DNA from: Lewinella sp. LCG006
GTDB taxonomy: Bacteria; Bacteroidota; Bacteroidia; Chitinophagales; Saprospiraceae
Length of the DNA: 64,000 bases
Direction: 5' to 3'
Assembly (NCBI RefSeq): GCF_040784935.1
Contig: NZ_CP160680.1
Span: 3,070,501 to 3,134,500, forward strand
Shown here: in pieces, positions 9,091 to 16,321 of the stretch
Layout: each line of letters starts with the position of its first letter
Position numbering within the stretch: the first letter of the stretch is position 1
Notes under the pieces: generated by a model
Told to the model about the DNA's origin: nothing
Database searches by the model: none
Seen by the model: the letters and a program-made list of their open reading frames with translations, nothing else
Made by a program: the position numbers and the translations under genes

Positions 9091-9684
9091 ATGACCGATG
9101 CCGAAGCTTTTGACGCTATGAAAGCAGGAAATCAGGAAGGACTTAAAGTGCTCTATGAGCGTTGTCGGGAGAAATGCTTGAGGTATGCTTACAAAAACCT
9201 CCGTACGGATGCACCCCAAACGGAGGCTACAGATCTTTATCAGGAGGCTATTCTTATCTTGTGGGAGAATGTAAAAAGTGGGCGGCTAGTTGAGTTATGG
9301 GTGCAGCCAGCTACCTACCTGATTCAAGTGATGCGTAATTTATGGCTGAAACAACAGCGACAACTTACCAGGCCTTTACTCACGGCTCCCCCGGAGATTG
9401 ATGATGAAGATCATGCAGATTTGATCCGACAAAAGGTGCGCAGAGCCCTAAGTAAAATCGACGAAAAGTGTAGAGGTTTGCTCACTTTTCGCTATTTCGA
9501 TAAACTATCTTATGAGTCGATCGTCACGCTCACTGATTATACCAGCGCGGATGCCATCAGGAATGTAATTGTGCGCTGCCGCAAGAAACTGCGGAACTCC
9601 TATAAAAAGGAACCTGATTTGCCTTACCAGCCTAACGAAGATATAGCCATTGCTGATTTGGATGGTTTAACCGAAGAAGAATAA
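9091..9684 (+). CDS. RNA polymerase sigma factor, sigma-70 family, ECF-like
   Basis: From the ATG at 9091 this encodes 197 residues; the TTG at 9049 would add 14 unlikely residues and lies inside the inverted-repeat motif. The region at about residues 20-95 (LYERCREKCLRYAY, DLYQEAILILWEN, TYLIQVMRNLWLKQQR) matches sigma region 2. The stretch at about 125-180 (RALSKIDEKCRGLLTFRYFDKLSYESI, then RCRKKL) matches region 4 with its helix-turn-helix. The tail is acidic. The next gene, 4 bp downstream, looks like its membrane-bound regulator. Likely role: alternative sigma factor for this island, possibly autoregulated through TGGTTGCA. Confidence 0.85.
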   Translation: MTDAEAFDAMKAGNQEGLKVLYERCREKCLRYAYKNLRTDAPQTEATDLYQEAILILWENVKSGRLVELWVQPATYLIQVMRNLWLKQQRQLTRPLLTAPPEIDDEDHADLIRQKVRRALSKIDEKCRGLLTFRYFDKLSYESIVTLTDYTSADAIRNVIVRCRKKLRNSYKKEPDLPYQPNEDIAIADLDGLTEEE

Positions 9685-9688
9685 AACT

Positions 9689-10480
9689 ATGGCATTAACT
9701 ACCAAAGACCGCGAATTGCTGGAGGCCTACCATGCCGGGGAGCTTGATGCCGCTGCTGAGGAGGAGTTGCGCCAACGTCTGAAAGACGATAAGGCTTTTC
9801 GCCAAGCAGTAGAAAAATGGGAGACCGTCTGGATGGTCGGAACGCAAGCCACCAAGGCTGAACAGGAAGAAAGGACCCGACAGAAGGCCTTCCTCGGTGA
9901 GCTGGAGCAGCAATTGCCTCCGGTGTTGCCGCCGCCTACCCGACACAGGTGGCTGTGGTTGTTGCTACTCATTTTAGTACCACTTTTGGTTTGGTGGATA
10001 ATGTCTCGTGGGCAAGAGAAGAAGTATCCACCCTCAAACGAAAATAACACTACAGAAGAAACCATCCTGCGCCCCCGGTTCCAAGCCTTTGATGATCACT
10101 TTTTTGATCACCTCCCTCGGGAGAACGCCAACCTGGGAAGTGCCACCGAGGAAGCACTCGCGCGCTACGATGCACAGGAGTATTCGGCGGCCTGGCCCCT
10201 GCTGGCCGAACAAGTGACGGCGACCAAGGATAGCCTCCTACTATTGTATGCTGGCGTAGCAGCACTTGGGGATCAGCAAGCCCGAAGAGCAATTGGTTTC
10301 CTGGAACCTTTAGTGGTCACTCCGACCTTTGTTTTCTACCAGGAAGAAATTCAGTGGTTTTTGGCTTTGGCTTATTTGGAAAACAAAGAGCTCGAAAAAG
10401 CCAGGGTATTATTGACGTCTCTTGCTGTTAAAGAAGGCACTTACCAGACCTCAGCACGCCTGTTATTGGACGAAATTTAA
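9689..10480 (+). CDS. Anti-sigma-factor-like membrane protein with TPR-like periplasmic part
   Basis: The 263-residue protein has three parts: a cytosolic N-terminus of about 85 residues starting TTKDRELLEAYHAGELDAAAEEELRQRL, the layout of zinc-finger-free anti-sigma domains; one membrane segment at about 87-106 (LWLLLLILVPLLVWWIM); and a periplasmic region of about 150 residues made of helical pairs that look like degenerate TPRs. It starts 4 bp after the sigma gene, so the two are translationally linked. The inferred role is to hold or release the sigma factor in response to an envelope signal. No anti-sigma motif is strong enough for certainty. Confidence 0.65.
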   Translation: MALTTKDRELLEAYHAGELDAAAEEELRQRLKDDKAFRQAVEKWETVWMVGTQATKAEQEERTRQKAFLGELEQQLPPVLPPPTRHRWLWLLLLILVPLLVWWIMSRGQEKKYPPSNENNTTEETILRPRFQAFDDHFFDHLPRENANLGSATEEALARYDAQEYSAAWPLLAEQVTATKDSLLLLYAGVAALGDQQARRAIGFLEPLVVTPTFVFYQEEIQWFLALAYLENKELEKARVLLTSLAVKEGTYQTSARLLLDEI

Positions 10481-10508
10481 AGGAAGTTCGTAGTTTTTTG
10501 AGGTAGGG

Positions 10509-10516
10509 TGGTTGCA
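10509..10516 (+). promoter_or_regulatory. TGGTTGCA motif upstream of the 272-residue gene
   Basis: TGGTTGCA lies in the 97-bp gap after the anti-sigma-like gene, 61 bp before the next ATG and pointing towards it. It is the same 8-mer as at 8994-9001 (minus strand), 9046-9053 and 11576-11583. Confidence 0.4.
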
Positions 10517-10577
10517 TTGGCTAAAGTTTTTGATGTAATTAATGACGGTCAGTATTAAATTCTAAAAAAAGTAATCT

Positions 10578-11396
10578 ATGCCATCTAATTCAAGTCTACC
10601 TGATTTTGAGAAATATTATCTGCCAAGTTTTCCCGAAGCCGGATTGTTGGAAACAGAAAATGATTTCGATGGGATTAAAGGATTTGGTAGAATAACTATT
10701 AAGCATCCCATTCCTGAATATTACTATTACTTTGGCTCATTGACGGAAGATTATATTGCTAATAAAGCTTTCGTTCGGACAAATCTAGTAGTGTCTGCTG
10801 GTCTTGTTTTTGCTAACTCGATAGATGTTTGGTCAGAGGTAACTACAGGTAATTCTACTCCTGTCGACATGTCAAAGGTCAGTACAAATAGCCTAGGGAA
10901 TATTGCTAAAAACAAGATTATTCCTATTTGTCTGGATATCGTTGATTCTGTTACAAGTATGAGTGGGTTTGATTTTGAGTTTTGCCCTCCTCCAACTAAT
11001 CATCCTTTTTTTGGGGGAGGGAATGGAATTTGTACTAAAGTTCTAGGACAATTATTACAAGTAGGAGAGATCGGCTTTGATCGAATAATATTTTTTTTAA
11101 AAAAATCTAATATCCCCAAAGCCAGAGGGCTTAATGAGGAACCTTCTAAAAGATTGAGTGATCTTAGTAAGGTCAGTAGTAATGATCTTGATAGTGGATA
11201 TTTTTTTATGCCAATGTTGTGCCCCGATCTTAGTATTCTTTATTATTTCTATCCTAATGCTCAGGGTGTAGATGTTAAGAAGAAAGTCAACAGTTGGTTA
11301 AGTTTAGACAAAACTACGGTAATTAGTGTAAAGAAGTTCGAAGTTCATCCGTTCGAAGAATTACACACCTTTTTGACAGAGGAAATAACTCATTAA
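10578..11396 (+). CDS. Hypothetical protein, 272 residues
   Basis: Not recognised. There is no signal peptide and no clear membrane segment. The protein is rich in Phe, Tyr and Asn and has a FCPPPTNHPFFGGGNG loop near residue 140. DMSKVSTNSLG and DLSKVSSNDLD, about 85-90 residues apart, could mark a weak internal duplication. Base composition is clearly AT-richer than the neighbouring sigma and CHAT genes, as it is for the next three genes, which suggests separate acquisition. It follows the sigma/anti-sigma pair after 97 bp and carries its own upstream TGGTTGCA motif. Confidence 0.55.
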   Translation: MPSNSSLPDFEKYYLPSFPEAGLLETENDFDGIKGFGRITIKHPIPEYYYYFGSLTEDYIANKAFVRTNLVVSAGLVFANSIDVWSEVTTGNSTPVDMSKVSTNSLGNIAKNKIIPICLDIVDSVTSMSGFDFEFCPPPTNHPFFGGGNGICTKVLGQLLQVGEIGFDRIIFFLKKSNIPKARGLNEEPSKRLSDLSKVSSNDLDSGYFFMPMLCPDLSILYYFYPNAQGVDVKKKVNSWLSLDKTTVISVKKFEVHPFEELHTFLTEEITH

Positions 11397-11575
11397 TTCT
11401 CTAGTTGACCTCCAACTTTTAACTGTTTCTGAGAGTGTTATCCTGATTGATATGCTCCAAATAACACAATTTGGCTAGCCACTTTAGTGCACAACTGGCG
11501 AGTATCTTTGTCCTAGTGTATTTAGAAATGTGCAAAAAAAAACAGGCTATACCAGCTAAGAAATAGTTTAAAAAG

Positions 11576-11583
11576 TGGTTGCA
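11576..11583 (+). promoter_or_regulatory. TGGTTGCA motif upstream of the 104-residue gene
   Basis: This is the fourth TGGTTGCA of the island, 106 bp before the ATG at 11690 and in the same orientation. The rest of the 11397-11689 gap is AT-rich and shows no gene. Confidence 0.35.
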
Positions 11584-11689
11584 TAATAATTTTCTAAACA
11601 TAGAAGAATAGTACGACGAGCTAGAGAGCTCGAAGTATGTTTTGCTCTATACAGGGCATAAATCTTTATTGTATTAAAACAAGTAAGTC

Positions 11690-12004
11690 ATGAGGAAATT
11701 TAAAGTTGTCATTACAGGGAAAGGCAAATTGTGGGATGTCGATTTTCTAATTGGAAAAGATGTAGATAAGAATATTAAGTTCAAATATTCATCAGATCGT
11801 AAGAAATGGGTAAGTGAAGAATTCGTGTGTGCAGGAAGCGAATTTTCCTATAAGTTGATTGTATATGCAAGACGAGGAACTGGCTGGGAAGGAAGATTGG
11901 AAGAAGTTGGGAAACCTATCCCTCCCGTAATTTGGGAATTATCAAAAATTAATCAAAAACATGAATCCGTAAGGACTCGTCCAGTAATAAATGTAATCGC
12001 ATGA
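11690..12004 (+). CDS. Small hypothetical protein, 104 residues
   Basis: Not recognised. It is basic, with no signal peptide or membrane segment, and looks beta-rich (KFKVVITGKGKLWDVDFLIG, SDRKKWVSEEFVCAG, FSYKLIVYARRGTGWEG). Its stop overlaps the next start (ATGA at 12001-12004), so it is translationally coupled to the exported protein downstream. The three genes from 11690 to 13176 look like one operon. Confidence 0.55.
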   Translation: MRKFKVVITGKGKLWDVDFLIGKDVDKNIKFKYSSDRKKWVSEEFVCAGSEFSYKLIVYARRGTGWEGRLEEVGKPIPPVIWELSKINQKHESVRTRPVINVIA

Positions 12005-12903
12005 AAAATACCATAAGCTTTTATCTCGCGCTACTATCGTGTATGAACTGCCAATATGTCGTTGCACAGATAAGTGTTTTTGGAAATGCAGAAGGGGAAT
12101 CATCAATACAGGTGATCGATCACAATGCTTTAGTATTGAATGCTAAAGAAGCTTCATTTGGTTTTGCTTATGCTCCTACAGAATACAATGAAGATGCTAA
12201 GTTGAATTGGGCTATTAATTTGAAGACGAAAGCAAAGGGAGGTATTTCCAATTTATTCAGTTCAAATGAATTGAAGCTTGATATAAAGTTAGCTTTTCCA
12301 TTAAGTATTCCTATGACTAAGGGCCGATCATACGCTTATTTAATTCCATCTGTTGATTTTTCGAGGCCTAGTATTTACAATGCAGCCGCGGAGATTGGAG
12401 AGCAAGTTGTCGCCAATAATGAATTAGGGACTTCGTTGGCTATTGGGTACAATGATGAGGATTTCCATAATTTCATTTTGGGAATTTCTTGTAGGGGAGG
12501 ATTGATGGATAACTCAACATTAATTGAAATTTTAAGTATTCAAACCATTCAACACTCAACTACGGGAGCCAATACAACAGTTTACGCCGTTACTGAAAGG
12601 AGTGCATACGATATGCTGGCTTACTCCTCAGGGAATAATTTTTTTCGAGCAAATTTTGATGTTGGAAACAATCTATTTACGGATCGATTGATTTGGCTTT
12701 TACAAGGAGGAGTCAATTTTGATGAAAATCTAAAACCTATTCATAACCTAGGTTTTGGAATATACCTTACAAAAGATGAATCTCCACTAGAGGTCGCAGG
12801 AGGTATTCAGATTCAATTATCAGACTTGACGAAAAACAGGACTGATGCGGTTTTTTCTGAAAGACTAATGTTGAATTTTGTTACCTCTATTTCTCTCAAT
12901 TAA
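12001..12903 (+). CDS. Exported hypothetical protein, possibly an outer-membrane beta-barrel
   Basis: The family was not recognised. A signal peptide (MKNTISFYLALLSCMNCQYVVAQ) precedes about 277 residues rich in alternating hydrophobic and polar stretches, such as LDIKLAFPLSIPM and NLGFGIYLTKDESPLEVAGGIQ. The chain ends in MLNFVTSISLN, which fits beta strands in a small outer-membrane barrel, although the final residue is not aromatic. The gene overlaps its upstream neighbour by 4 bp and is AT-rich. Its position in the sigma/CHAT island suggests an envelope role; this is inference. Confidence 0.5.
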   Translation: MKNTISFYLALLSCMNCQYVVAQISVFGNAEGESSIQVIDHNALVLNAKEASFGFAYAPTEYNEDAKLNWAINLKTKAKGGISNLFSSNELKLDIKLAFPLSIPMTKGRSYAYLIPSVDFSRPSIYNAAAEIGEQVVANNELGTSLAIGYNDEDFHNFILGISCRGGLMDNSTLIEILSIQTIQHSTTGANTTVYAVTERSAYDMLAYSSGNNFFRANFDVGNNLFTDRLIWLLQGGVNFDENLKPIHNLGFGIYLTKDESPLEVAGGIQIQLSDLTKNRTDAVFSERLMLNFVTSISLN

Positions 12904-12927
12904 ATAAGTTTTCTAAATGCGTTAAAT

Positions 12928-13176
12928 ATGAAGTCATTTTTTCTTACTGCATCGCAAACTATCAATGCTTTAAAGCAACCTAAAGATGTAGGATTTAGGT
13001 CAATAAATGAAGAAGATATTTCGATTACGAAATATGAAGCATTAGCTAGGATCGGAATAACTATTCTACTGCTTTTTATTGCATTGTATCTCTTTAAATC
13101 GAGTGATTTAGAGAATAATTACAGTGAAATAGCAAGTACTATAATAGGTGCAATTGTAGGATATTGGTTTAGATAA
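12928..13176 (+). CDS. Small membrane protein, 82 residues
   Basis: Not recognised. A polar N-terminal half precedes two hydrophobic segments, about residues 41-57 (RIGITILLLFIALYLF) and 66-80 (IASTIIGAIVGYWF), which would form a membrane hairpin. It starts 24 bp after the preceding exported-protein gene and ends 11 bp before the convergent CHAT gene. The short, AT-rich reading frame and tight packing support it as real. The role is unknown. Confidence 0.5.
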   Translation: MKSFFLTASQTINALKQPKDVGFRSINEEDISITKYEALARIGITILLLFIALYLFKSSDLENNYSEIASTIIGAIVGYWFR

Positions 13177-13187
13177 TACGATCCCCC

Positions 13188-16028
13188 TCACCACACTACC
13201 ACCCCCGCCCAATACCCTGGAAACACAGTCCTCCGGTTCAGCGGTTTGGCCAAAAACTGTAGCTTGGCCTGGCGCAGGGCGGGGGCGGGGGCCATACCTT
13301 CGGCCAGTGCCTGATAGAAGAGTTTTAGCAAGTGGGCGGTACTCTGCTGCTGCACTTGCCAGAGGGTAGCTACCACTTCCTGGGCACCCGCCTGCTGGAA
13401 GGAGCGAACGAGGTGGAAAGTTCCCTCGCCGAGCCGATAGTCACCAAGGGCGGTTTCGCAGGCTGCCAGTACCAGCAGGCGAGTGGGCAAGCTCGACCGC
13501 GCAATGTCATAACCATACAAGGTGTCATTCGGGAAGTAAACCTGGTTTTTGTGGCGCTCACTGGCCGACGATAAGGCGTGTAAGGTTAGGTGGGTGATTT
13601 CTGCTGGACCTTGGTTTAGAAAGTTATTGGCCATTGCTTGGGTCTCAAAAAGAAAGGGGCCGGTACTTAACGTTTGTATCGTCTGGTGCAAATCATTAAA
13701 GTACTTTTTGGTTGCCAAGGTACTGTCCGACCATACAGTGGTAGCACCAGCTAGTGATACAGGCACTAAGGTGCTACGTTGATGGTAAGCTTTCCAACTG
13801 GCAGCATACCGAATATCCAGATGGCGAAAAAGATAGGGCGCATCCGCTAACTCGTCTAACGAATAGCTTGGGCCAGGAGGAATTAAGGCTCCAAAAGGCA
13901 TTTGTTGCAATGCTCCATCAGCTACAACCAGTAATCGTCGACGAGCAGCAAGGCGTTCAGCAATAGGCTGGATAAACGCCTGGTAAAGTACTCGCGCAGA
14001 TTGTTGGTAATTCGCCACCGTTTCTACCCGTAACTCCTTCTGTGTTCGTAACGCTGTTTGGTAAGTTCTAATATTGGCCAGCAGCACTGGCGTTTTGTCG
14101 ACTGTAAACAAACGGTGCGTTTCCCGGTCGGTGTAGGACACGTAAAAAGCCTCAGATAGTTCCGTAAAGTGGAGCATTCCCTGATCGTTGAGGAGCTGTT
14201 GACTGATCTCTCGTAGTGGCGGCGTAGGTTGCTGATGCGCCAGTTGATAACTTACCGAGTCTCGCCGCCATTGTAGCAGGATTTGTTCCAACTCGTCCTG
14301 CCAACGGAAGAGTTGTAGCTGTTCTTGTGCAGTCAAGTTGTTTTGTTCAAATTGTGCTGCGCGACCTTGAATATTGGCTTGAAGGGTGCGTAATGAGGGG
14401 TGCCCCGCTAGCGCGCCAACGGATTCCCGGTAGGTGAGAAAAGATTTCATACGTTCAGCGTAATGAAAGCAGTAGTCTAGGTAGAGCGAGTCACCAGTGC
14501 CTTGCCACAATTGTTCATAATTACGGAGGGCCGAAGAATAGATGCCTTCGCCTACTTCAGAAAAATAGCTGAGTACGGCATCTTCATCACTCCTAACAAT
14601 GCTTTTGAGCCAATATTTGTCGAGGCTATCCAGGTAAGAGGTTGCCGTTTTTAGTAACTGTAGATCGCCAGTATCTTCATATTGGTCAAGTTTAATGTTG
14701 ACCAAGGCGGCAAAACCATTTAGGCAACTGGTCGACCAGGAAGCGAGATGACCAAGTGCCTGTTCTTGCGCTTCAGGCGTGTTGGTGTCAAAACAGCCAA
14801 AGAGTACTTGACCCTCTCGTTGGTAATGCAGGGCTTGTGCATAGGCTTTTTGTTTACGATAATACTCGCGTAACATAAAATAGCTTTCATCCAGGAGTTG
14901 CCAGTTGCACTGCGGTAAGAGGAGGTGACCGGCTAGGAATTTTTCGTATCCGGTAATGGTTAGCGCGGGAGCTGTGCCCAAGGTAGCGTAAGCAGTTAGG
15001 CGGTCAGGAAAGAGGTAATGATCTTCCTGAGCTTTGAGTTGTGTTTTAGCCAGTGCTATTCTTGTCTGGATGAGCTGGGGCTGATCGCGGAAGCGGCGGG
15101 CCATCACTACCCAGTCGCGGAGGGCTTCCTGCCAGTAATCAGAAGATGTATTTTTAAGTAAGGTGTAGGCTTTTTCCATCAAGGAGTCGGCTTGGGTATA
15201 GAGTCTCCTGATTTTTGCGGTGTCAGGGTTACTGCTGATACCTTCGATATCTCCTTGTTTTTTAAGCATGTTGCCGTAGAGAGCCAGATTGCGGCCACTT
15301 AGCACCAAGGGGGCTTCAGGGAGAGCAGCGAGGGTTGAAATCAGTGCTTTACAGTAGTCGTCACCCCGCTCGTGTGCTCTATCATATAAACTGGCGGCGG
15401 CTTTAGCAAAGTAAACTTCGGCCAGGAAAGGAAGGGAAATGGTGTCCTGTTGGAGGAATTGAAAGGCCTTGTTGGCATAATTGAGAGAATCCACTGTTGG
15501 GTGGTATTCAAAATGAAGTAGGGCGATTGTTGCCAGTACTTGTCCCTGGCGCAGGTGCCCGGATGGAGCCGCTTCTTGGTAAAGTTGTTGTGCTTGATGT
15601 AGTTGGGTCAGGGCAGCTGGAAATTGGTGATCCAGAAAGAGAGTACGTCCACGCAGGAAAGCCAGGTCAGCCCGAGCAGCGATAGGCATATCCTCCAACT
15701 GGTGGGCAATTCCCATGGCCTGTTCCAAGCATACAGCTGCTTCTTTTTGTTGGTATAGCATCAGGTGAGCATAGGCACTTTGGTTGAGTGTATATAACTG
15801 ATCAAGTGGTTGATGCTGCTGGTTCAGACACTTTGAGTAAACCTGGATGGCTGCTGTGTAGTTTTGTGCCGCCAGCAGTTGATCTGCCTCAAGGCAAATG
15901 GGGCTTGAGTCGTATGACAAGGGAGTAGTACGGTCTGTAACCGAAGCTTCGCAACTGAAAAAAAATGTAAACACTACAAGGCATTGCAACAACACTCCAT
16001 TTGGGCAAAGTTTCCAGAACATTGGCAT
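13188..16028 (-). CDS. TPR-CHAT lipoprotein (caspase-like peptidase)
   Basis: The 946-residue product starts with a lipoprotein signal (lipobox FFFSC, Cys about 26). It continues with a long helical TPR-like array (about 45-560), a coiled or linker segment, and a C-terminal CHAT domain (about 650-946). CHAT proteases use a His-Cys dyad. Here LTLHALS gives His817 and LAACETALG gives Cys857, both in standard context, so the domain should be active. CHAT proteins elsewhere act as inducible proteases, as in the gRAMP/Craspase and gasdermin systems. An exported, lipid-anchored one is less usual. It converges on the unknown AT-rich operon and may be its effector. Alternative start: the second Met, at residue 3. 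Confidence 0.85.
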   Translation of the reverse strand: MPMFWKLCPNGVLLQCLVVFTFFFSCEASVTDRTTPLSYDSSPICLEADQLLAAQNYTAAIQVYSKCLNQQHQPLDQLYTLNQSAYAHLMLYQQKEAAVCLEQAMGIAHQLEDMPIAARADLAFLRGRTLFLDHQFPAALTQLHQAQQLYQEAAPSGHLRQGQVLATIALLHFEYHPTVDSLNYANKAFQFLQQDTISLPFLAEVYFAKAAASLYDRAHERGDDYCKALISTLAALPEAPLVLSGRNLALYGNMLKKQGDIEGISSNPDTAKIRRLYTQADSLMEKAYTLLKNTSSDYWQEALRDWVVMARRFRDQPQLIQTRIALAKTQLKAQEDHYLFPDRLTAYATLGTAPALTITGYEKFLAGHLLLPQCNWQLLDESYFMLREYYRKQKAYAQALHYQREGQVLFGCFDTNTPEAQEQALGHLASWSTSCLNGFAALVNIKLDQYEDTGDLQLLKTATSYLDSLDKYWLKSIVRSDEDAVLSYFSEVGEGIYSSALRNYEQLWQGTGDSLYLDYCFHYAERMKSFLTYRESVGALAGHPSLRTLQANIQGRAAQFEQNNLTAQEQLQLFRWQDELEQILLQWRRDSVSYQLAHQQPTPPLREISQQLLNDQGMLHFTELSEAFYVSYTDRETHRLFTVDKTPVLLANIRTYQTALRTQKELRVETVANYQQSARVLYQAFIQPIAERLAARRRLLVVADGALQQMPFGALIPPGPSYSLDELADAPYLFRHLDIRYAASWKAYHQRSTLVPVSLAGATTVWSDSTLATKKYFNDLHQTIQTLSTGPFLFETQAMANNFLNQGPAEITHLTLHALSSASERHKNQVYFPNDTLYGYDIARSSLPTRLLVLAACETALGDYRLGEGTFHLVRSFQQAGAQEVVATLWQVQQQSTAHLLKLFYQALAEGMAPAPALRQAKLQFLAKPLNRRTVFPGYWAGVVVW

Positions 16029-16321
16029 GAGTAAAGGAAGGTTTAGAGGCGTAAGGATCGTGAATATCTAAGTTAGCTTATTCCCTTGCAAATCCCTAAA
16101 TAAATGCTTTATTCCAGCCAGAATAAAGGCTATCATACGCGTGTACCAGTCAATGTAAATAAATAGCTAGGCTACGTGATGTTGGAACAAATTCGTACCA
16201 TCAATCTATATCCTGCGAAGTAAGGTGCTTTAAAAGTAGCCGACCACAACTTATCGTGGGAGCAATTGGTTTTCCTTTCCGACGTAACACCTTGCGTCCT
16301 GACAATTACTACCTTTGCGAC
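16029..16321. other. Divergent intergenic region without a recognised gene
   Basis: This 293-bp stretch separates the divergent CHAT and ABC-exporter genes and must hold both promoters. No TTTG/TAnnTTTG pair with normal spacing and no TGGTTGCA motif was found. A GTG-initiated extension of the exporter frame (from 16256) is unlikely to be coding. Confidence 0.4.
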
